A stretch of DNA of 64,000 nucleotides from Chamaecyparis obtusa (Eukaryota > Streptophyta > Pinopsida > Cupressales > Cupressaceae), in NCBI GenBank assembly GCA_027943335.1, contig BSBK01000970.1, positions 2,993,501 to 3,057,500 on the forward strand. The letters are read 5' to 3'. This document shows, piece by piece, positions 57,587 to 64,000 of the stretch. The notes beneath the pieces were generated by a model. That model had not been told where the DNA came from and ran no database searches. It saw only the letters and a list, made by a program, of their open reading frames with translations. The stretch's first letter is position 1. Each line of letters opens with the position of its first letter. Both the position numbers and the translations under genes were made by a program.

Positions 57587-57733
57587 GAGATGCTTCCTCT
57601 ACCCCCAATTTCAAACAAAGAGATGCTTCCTCTACCCCCAACTTGAGACGAAGAGATGCTTCATCTACCCAACTTGAGACGAAAAGGTGCTTCCTCTATC
57701 CCCAACTTGAGAGGAAGAAGTGCTTCCTCTCAC
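57587..57733. repeat. 33-bp tandem repeat, five units, polypurine-like in minus sense
   Basis: Units begin GAGATGCTTCCTCTACCCCC and continue AACTTGAGACGAA; lengths are 33, 33, 31, 33 and a partial. In the transcript sense of element F each unit contains TTGGGGGTAGAGGAAGCA, i.e. a purine-tract-like stretch, and the array lies on the side where the element's polypurine tract is expected. Confidence 0.85.
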
Positions 57734-59200
57734 ATCTACTAGGGAAAATTTACACATCTTTCACTCAAAATAATATCTTAGTTTCTCACTAACTAGACTT
57801 AGCCAAATTTTCTCAATTTTTTAAAAAAAAAATTACACTTGGAAAAATATTGTCTTTTTTCAAATTTTTACACTTCGACAAATTTTGCCAAATTTTCAAG
57901 TTTTTTCATACTTGGCCAAATCTTGTCATTTTTATCAACTTTCACGTTTGATAAAGCCTTATATTGTTGTCAAATCTACTCTACTGCCTAAACCTATTAG
58001 CAAAAGAGGGGGTCCCCATTTGTAATGGGACAATAGTATGAAAACCTCACAATATCTAGCTCCCTCCCAAAGATATGTTCCAAAACATTTCAAGAATAGA
58101 ACTCACTTAGACTTAGGAACCTTTGGTTAATCCCCTTTTCACCTATCCAATGACTAGGAATTGTACTCAAAATGGGAGGAACCATGAATTGAGTTGATAA
58201 CATTAATCATCTTTTACTCATGAGTGTGCAAATGATTCATTCCTTTCTCAACAAGGACTTGAAAAGCTTGTTAGATCCATTAGACTTATCTATTTTGATA
58301 TCCTTACTCCAAAAGCATCATGGATGGAGCCTCACTACCAGTCAGACATCCATAGCACCGACAAGGTTATCATTGTGGTTCACACAAACATTGTTTTACC
58401 TTTAGGGATTTTTATTGAGTGGCACTAGTATAGATATTCACACAACCTGAGTCAAATTTCTTTACTTTTCTCATTTTTCTTTTCTTTTTCTTTTCCTTTC
58501 TTTCTTCTTTACTTTTGATATTGTTTTCTTTTCTTTTCAATCTTTTGTTTTGGCTTAGAAGCAGTGAAGCTTGTGTAGGGTTTGGAAAAAAACATAGTGG
58601 TGTTGAAGTAAACGTATGCTTTTCAATAATTCCAACTTCACTTCGAGAACTCCCAAAGAAATCAGATCAATTAAGTGTGAGTAAAATATTGTAACATAAA
58701 GACTTAGGTATTCCAAACACAATGAGTGAATTCAATCCAAAATTTAGTAGGAAAGCTTTTTGAAGGATTGGCTATTAGGAACAATTTCCAATTCAAGATA
58801 TCCTTGCAAAAGGTATTCAAGAAATAAACCAAACAAGTCTACTAGAAGAACACCAAAAAAAAATTGTATGACACATCGTCTTTCTCACAAATTGAGATCC
58901 CTCCAAACCAAACAAACCAAAGAAAAGTCTTGATTTGAAGAAAATTAAGCAACCACCACTAAACTACTTGGGTCAAATGACCCAAGCAAAACCTACACAC
59001 CGACTCTCTAAAGAAAAAAGAAGAAATAACCTTAAAACCACAGCAAGAGTCACTTAAAAAGTTTAAGTTAGCTAACTCAAGGAAAACCAACCGCCTGACT
59101 CCTAAAACACCTAAACTAAAATAGTTGAAAGGAAACCTACACTAAACCTCTTGAGCCAAATAGTTCAAGATAAACCTACTCTAACTATGTACAAAAGGCC
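57734..59200. other. Element F interior, no gene recognised; polypyrimidine tract 58458-58550
   Basis: A CT-rich tract (TTTTCTTTTCTTTTTC type) covers 58458-58550. Short frames (61 codons at 58220-58405) have no motif. The minus strand shows no clear continuation of the ORF to its right. Confidence 0.4.
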
Positions 59201-59339
59201 GCCTAAGAAGACAACACTCAAAAGAGCTATATAGAGACCCGATTGAACATGATTTCTCAAGATGTTTAAGAGAAACAAGGCTTGGATGATGGGTCTCAAT
59301 CTTCCAAATTCATCCTTGTACTTCAAGAAAATAATTATC

Positions 59340-60140
59340 ACCTAATTTTCAAATTTAGCAAATATATCATATAAAATCAACAATTGAGGCAATTCATTAG
59401 GACCATGATCAATCCACAAACAAGTTGTCCTTCCTAAATTTTCATAATCAAAATAGTATCATTCATGAATTTCATAATTAAAAGTAGGGAAAGATACAAC
59501 CTGGCATGCTACATATTTAAAGGGAATCTGCAAATTGTCCACAACTTTAGGAGGCCGAAGTTGATGATGGATCATCCCACTAGCATCAACATCAAATTCA
59601 TGAGGGTTCAAGATAGGATCATTCTTGAAATCAAGCCCATGGAATATCAATTTTGGAGACTCATCCTTGTGTAACATGAAACATGCATCCTTATGAGTCT
59701 CTTTAAGAGTATCCTCAAAAATTAAGGATTCTTTGAAGACCTCTCCCTCAAATATTTCTTTAATTCTTCCTTAAAAGGAAAAGTACAAATGTAGCACCCC
59801 ATTGAAATGTTCTTCTTTCTCTTCTTCCATGGCAGAAAATTTTTCATCTCTCAACAAATCTTGCATATCTTCACCTAACATGTGATTTACAATGGATTTT
59901 TGTTTAGGTACATCTTGCAATTATTCATGTGTAATTTCATCAAGCATGGTGTCTTCAAAACTGATAGGAGCGTCACCAAATATCTTTACAAGTTGATCAT
60001 AGAATGGTATCTCAATTGACAATGTCTCTAGAGCTCAAAGTTGATGGTGAATCATGCCACTTGCAACAACTAGTTTGGCTTGAGATGCCTTAGGAAGTGA
60101 CTCCATTTGTACTTCTTACTTTATATCTTTTAGCACTCAC
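59340..60140 (-). pseudogene. Unassigned degenerate ORF of element F, with an internal repeat
   Basis: I do not recognise this protein. Read leftward, frames with only a few stops give VVASGMIHHQL, then IPFYDQLVKIFGDAPISFED, VNHMLGEDMQDLLRDEKFSA and MEEEKEEHFNGVLHLYFSF. After a shift come MLHKDESPKLIFHGLDFKND, VDASGMIHHQLRPPKVVDNL, IPFKYVACQVVSF and, past one TGA, YYFDYENLGRTTCLWIDHGP. The block ASGMIHHQL...IPF occurs twice about 150 residues apart, so the protein contained a repeat. No gag, protease or RT motif is visible. The location is downstream of the primer site, as for an element-encoded gene. Confidence 0.5.
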
Positions 60141-60143
60141 CAA

Positions 60144-60173
60144 CCCCCCCCCCCCCAAAAAAAAAAAAAAATT
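60144..60173. repeat. Homopolymer junction C13-14/A14-15
   Basis: A run of C is followed directly by a run of A. Such junctions are unstable, and the lengths may not be reliable in an assembly. Confidence 0.8.
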
Positions 60174-60650
60174 CATAAAGATGAAGTCTTTGAGTGTCCT
60201 ATCAAATATTTCTTCATACTTGGACTCGTCTTTGATAAATTGAAGCTCTTCATTCAGTCTATCAAGTTGATTACCTTCATTGGAAACCTCATTTAACTCA
60301 TTCTCAAGAAATTATTTTTGTATTATGCATGAAAGCACACTAAGGATTTTATATTCTTCAAATTTTTGATGACTTTCTTGTAGTTTAGCATGTGTTTCTA
60401 AATGTTGATCTTTGCTTGCTATCATTTCTCTTCCTTGGATGAATTCTATAGATTCCTTGATTTCTTTTCAACACCTTCCTCCTATAATATGACATATGAA
60501 ATCCCATATTCCACTTGATTATATTTGTCATTATGCTCAACCATATCATCATATTGTTAATTACTTTCCTCTCCATCCTTAGATTTGCAGCTTGAGTGAT
60601 GGATGTCATTTTTGTTGTCTTCCTTTGATGACTCTTAATACCAACCCATT
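60174..60650 (-). pseudogene. Coiled-coil-like ORF segment of element F
   Basis: Minus-strand text upstream of the 59340-60140 ORF reads MIASKDQHLETHAKLQESHQ, FEEYKILSVLSC, a stop, then ELNEVSNEGNQLDRLNEELQ and FIKDESKYEEIFDRTLKDFI. It is rich in Glu, Lys and Leu in a pattern like a coiled coil. It is probably the N-terminal part of the same product; the homopolymer at 60144-60173 lies between them. No family was recognised. Confidence 0.45.
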
Positions 60651-61039
60651 TGAAATTTTACTAGGTCGGTAGTTTCTTGGCATGATGGATAAGTAGACTC
60701 CTAATGTGACAAGTTGTGCACACTACACCAACAACATTGCCAAGTATTTTATCCATGCCCATTTCTCAATTGCCTCTTGATATTTTCTTTGAACTCGAGG
60801 AACTCTAATTTTGATTTGACAAAAACCATTGTTTTATGCACATCTAAAAAATAAATTCTTCCTTGCAATGCCAACTCCACCTTTAAAAGAAATACCAAAC
60901 AATGTATCTCCTCATGCTTAGTGGTATCTATTCTACACTTCTCTGATACTGCAAGCTGAGATCATCCAAATGGATGTAGCATCTTATATAAATAAAAATA
61001 AATGGGAAGAACATTCACCCACCTATCACAAATATCCAT
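60651..61039. other. Element F leader, nothing recognised
   Basis: No motif was seen on either strand between the coiled-coil segment and the LINE relic. Confidence 0.35.
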
Positions 61040-62960
61040 TGAATGGTGCATGTTTCCCACTCTTGTCGTTCAAATTTTCTTGCAACCTACCACTTTCGTA
61101 GTTCCTCTATATCTGCGGCAGTTCCTGACATCTCTTCATCGGGTTTGATGTCTGGGATGACATCTCCCTCTTTGGTGGCACCTATCCCTAAAGGGTCTAG
61201 TGTTTTTGTGAGGGTTTCTTTTGGTTCTAGGGTGACGGTGGCATATGGCCTTTCTTCTGGGTTTCTAAAGGTGTTAAATCAAAGATCATTTAAGAGAAAG
61301 TTTGTCCCTATCTCTTGTGTTATTTCAATGGAGTTAAATGATGGTAATTAAGAAGGAAATAGACCACAATGTGTCTATTTTTTCCTCTCATGGTGTTATT
61401 TGTTGATTTAGGGGTTTTTGGCCCAGTCTCTCACAATTGCATGGATGGATCTCCTATTTTGGGAGCCTCTTCTTTCTAGTAATGTTCATATCTACCTAAT
61501 GGCTAAAGGTTTTGTTGTTGCAAAATTTGAGAATAATGAGAATAGAAAGAAAATATTGTATGATAATTATTTTTCCTAGAAGGACAATTATTTTTCGTTA
61601 ATGGTTAAACCATAGCGTCCTAATTTCATTCCTTCACTTGAAAATTTTGATAAGATTTTGATTTGGGTTCGACTTCCTTATCTCACCCTTCATCTGTGAG
61701 TTGATTCTCTTTTTGAGGAAGTGGGAAATGCTCTTTGCAAGTTTCTATTGGTGGACGATACTTCATCTAGCATGCTTCACTCCACTTATGATCATATTTT
61801 AGTTGAATTAGATGTATCAGAAGGGTTACATGTTGAATCTTTGATAAAATCTTCTAAGGGTAGTTGGGTTCAACCTTTGGACTGTGAAGGGACTCCCTTC
61901 AGTGTAGAAGGTGTTTCAAAACCAGTCATGTGGCTAAGCATTGTGGGTTTGAGAAGAAGATTTCCTCGACCTCTTAGTGGAATGGTGCTTCAAACCATTA
62001 TTACATGATCGAGAAGAAATTTGGATTAGGGGGTTCTCATGCAAAGGTTAATGTAGTTTCTTCTCGAGATGTTTTAGCTTTTGATGGTGGAATTGTTGAG
62101 ATTGGCTCGCAATCTCAATTTTTTATGGTGTCGGGATGGGTGTGGATAGTGTATCCCAGCATGTTGGATCCTCTCTAACTGTTTTAATTTCTTGTGATGT
62201 ATCTTTGGGGGTTTCTTCGCCGCTTGTTCCTTTGACCAAGGGTGTGGTTTCTTTCTTGGTTTCCTCTAATTTTCCCATTCTTGTAGGCACCAAGGGTGCT
62301 GCTACTATTTTTGCCTTTGATTCAGTGAATATTATTAATCTTCTTCCTCTCAAGGGTGATTTTACAGTGTTTGGATCTATTGGTTCTGCACCTGTTATGT
62401 CTTAGAATTTTGTTGTCTTTGATAGGGCTTCTGCTGGAGGGTGTTCTCTTATTGTTGAGAGAAATATTGTTGTTGTCTTTTTTGGCCCTGTCTCTCAGGA
62501 TGTTTTGGGCCCTATCTCTGGTTCTTTTGTGGGTGTTGCTAGTCTTCCCTCCCTAAATGTTGGGATTCTAGAGCTAGATTCTTTTGCTTCATAGGAAGCA
62601 GATGCTAAGGTGGAAGAGGGTTGGATTACTATGAAAGGAAAAAAAATCCAAGATGTCTACGCCCTCTTTTGATATGACCCTTCTTTCCTCCAAGTGCAGG
62701 GATAAATGTATATCTTAAGGCATTCTAGTTGTGGGGGTTGGGGTTGGAGTTTTCTCTGGTCCATTACCTTGTTTTTCGTTGCATTCTAGTTCTTTTGTGT
62801 AGCGTTTATCTTAGGTTGTGGGAGCCTGTTGGTAAAACCCTCGTCATGGTCTTGAATGGTTCCTTGTTGTGGAATTTCATGATTTATCTTATGTGACCTT
62901 TTTTATAGGGTTTCGAGTCCCTTCAAAACTTGTTTTTGCTTTAATCAAAAACCTTTATTT
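61040..62960 (+). pseudogene. LINE ORF1 (DUF4283-type, zinc knuckle) relic
   Basis: Plant L1-type LINEs encode an ORF1 RNA-binding protein with a DUF4283-like domain and CCHC knuckle. Here the plus strand reads MAKGFVVAKFENNENRKKIL (about 61500), ENFDKILIWVRLPYLTLHL, VDSLFEEVGNALCKFLLVDD and HILVELDVSEGL, matching the domain's F.FE...DR..vL, vWVRLP.LP and vG..lG..L.vD pattern. After a frameshift, a perfect C-2-C-4-H-4-C knuckle CRRCFKTSHVAKHC lies at about 61911-61952. EEGWITMKGKK appears near 62610. The segment is richer in G/C and T-run text than its surroundings. ORF2 (endonuclease/RT) is absent. The start and 3' end are not firmly placed. Confidence 0.7.
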
Positions 62961-63102
62961 TTTTATTTGCTATCTTTTCAATTTTTTTGGATTTTTCAAC
63001 TTTTTCACTCTTTTGGTTTTTTCACTTTAAGAGAGATCTTCTATCTCAAATATAAGTTGAAAGCTCATTCTTGTTGATATCCACATGAATGAACTTTGTA
63101 CA

Positions 63103-63123
63103 GGCCCTCCTAGTGCCAAATTT
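63103..63123 (-). other. Probable primer-binding site of element F
   Basis: Minus-strand AAATTTGGCACTAGGAGGGC follows the LTR end ...CACATCAACA. The TGG start and position fit a primer site; it is not of initiator Met type. Confidence 0.55.
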
Positions 63124-64000
63124 TGTTGATGTGAGTTTTGTTCCACTACAACATATAGAATCAAATACTCGGTATCCCAAGATGAAATACCAAATCTCCA
63201 ACTCTCCCTTGAATAAAGATGTTCATAGGCTAAACAATGTAGATGAATTGTGTGATCGAATGATACAACCTCAAGGTTCCTTCTTATTATGAACTTTCTC
63301 TCAATTTTATTATGTGATATGTTGGTTATCACAAAGGGACTTGTGCTATTCATTCAATAAATGTCAACTATTTCAAACACTTCCAACCAAATAGTTTGCA
63401 AAGGAAATAAAAGCTATCTAATTCTAAGAATGTAAGACAAAATGTTGATGATGGGGTGAGCCCTAACCAATCCTTGCTTTGCCAAATCAATGAGACATGG
63501 GAGGGTGCTATCTTCTATGGATGCAAGAATGACTTTTCACATTGACAATGCTCATCAAAATACCGTTTACAGTTGCAATCTAAATGAACATCCCCAATAG
63601 AAGTTAAACACTTGCAATTTAGGCTCAGACTAACCTTGCACCTTTATCTACAATCATCAGGTAGCAAAAGGTATGGACACTAGATTCACCACTAATCACC
63701 ATCCAACAATATCTTTTATCCATCTACTTTACTTCTATTCAACATGAAATAAAATCTTAATCTAAGTGAGAGATGTAGAGAACCATGCAATACTCCAAAA
63801 TGATTATATATATCCACCATGAAGACTAACAATGAATAAAGAACAATTTGGTAGTACTTTGGCAACAATTCTCCAACATAACTCTCTTACAAATGATGTG
63901 ATCAAGCTTTTATATAGAGGGCTCAATTACAATGAATAGTCAAGGTTGATTTGAAATCAAGGGCCAAGATTAATCCACATAAGCCCTAATGAGGATTTCT
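63124..64000 (-). repeat. 5' LTR of element F (right copy), cut by the window edge
   Basis: Matches the interrupted left copy (54360-54471 plus 55511-56282) along its whole visible length in the same orientation, with many scattered differences, so the pair is old. Confidence 0.75.

Larger units (their letters stand above)
54360..64000 (-). mobile_element. Decayed LTR element on the minus strand (element F), running off the window
   Basis: A direct repeat of more than 0.85 kb links 54360-56300 (interrupted at 54472-55510) and 63124-64000. Both copies begin TGTTGATGTGA in plus reading and carry a TATATAAAG-like box in minus sense (about 56195 and 63915). Next to the right copy, minus-strand TTTGGCACTAGGAGGGCC (63120-63103) looks like a primer site. 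So the right copy is the 5' LTR and transcription runs leftward. The interior holds a degenerate unassigned ORF and a LINE relic; no RT of its own was seen. The LTR's far end and the target duplication are outside the window or unresolved. Confidence 0.65.

Noticed and set aside
62123..62353. 76-codon minus-strand frame rich in Lys, Thr and Glu
   Set aside because: Antisense to the low-complexity C-terminal part of the LINE ORF1 relic.
1..64000. tRNA and rRNA genes
   Set aside because: The only tRNA-like strings seen are primer-binding sites (3' ends only); no cloverleaf was found by eye.
1..64000. A previously undescribed multi-gene system such as a defence or biosynthetic cluster
   Set aside because: No run of intact adjacent genes exists; all coding sequence is retroelement, LINE or host-gene relic. 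The unexplained ORFs belong to LTR elements.

Overview
The window looks like intergenic DNA from a seed plant with a large, repeat-rich genome. No intact host gene is visible. It is AT-rich and dominated by plant-type LTR retrotransposons (Ty3/gypsy with chromodomain, Ty1/copia with initiator-Met-type primer sites, and several non-autonomous families), with decayed fragments of host genes (RPA1, PPR) and a LINE. A gymnosperm is a plausible source, but that is inference only.

Layout. 1-458: two exons of a decayed replication protein A large-subunit gene on the minus strand. 459-8375: mostly unassigned, with a 131-codon ORF, a duplicated segment flanking telomere-like sequence, and a ~240-320 bp tandem repeat. 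8376-22937: a decayed gypsy chromodomain element on the plus strand. Its 3' LTR is split by a complete copia element on the minus strand (15815-22601; imperfect 5-bp target duplication tcaag/tcatg). 22938-26698: a PPR pseudogene fragment and an antisense gypsy integrase relic. 26699-30143: a 3.4-kb non-autonomous LTR element with a perfect target duplication (taatt), filled with ~180-bp internal repeats.

30615-51524: a second copia element with a perfect target duplication (attac). It is swollen from roughly 7 kb to 20.9 kb by two later insertions. A 3.7-kb non-autonomous element (30779-34470, minus) sits in its 5' LTR. A 10.1-kb element without recognisable pol (38788-48882, plus) sits in its reverse transcriptase gene, just before the catalytic FVDD box. 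The two inserts share LTR-terminal and polypurine-tract sequence, so they appear to be related families.

51525-54359: a decayed array of short related segments that the copia element landed in. 54360-64000: part of another LTR element on the minus strand whose 5' LTR runs off the window. It carries a degenerate unassigned ORF, a LINE ORF1 relic, and a copia RNase H fragment inserted in its left LTR.

Nothing here forms an operon or a working pathway. The interest lies in the insertion order, in the non-autonomous families and their unusual internal repeats and hairpins, and in the unassigned ORFs they carry. All boundaries were read by eye from repeated sequence. Identities and divergences were not computed.
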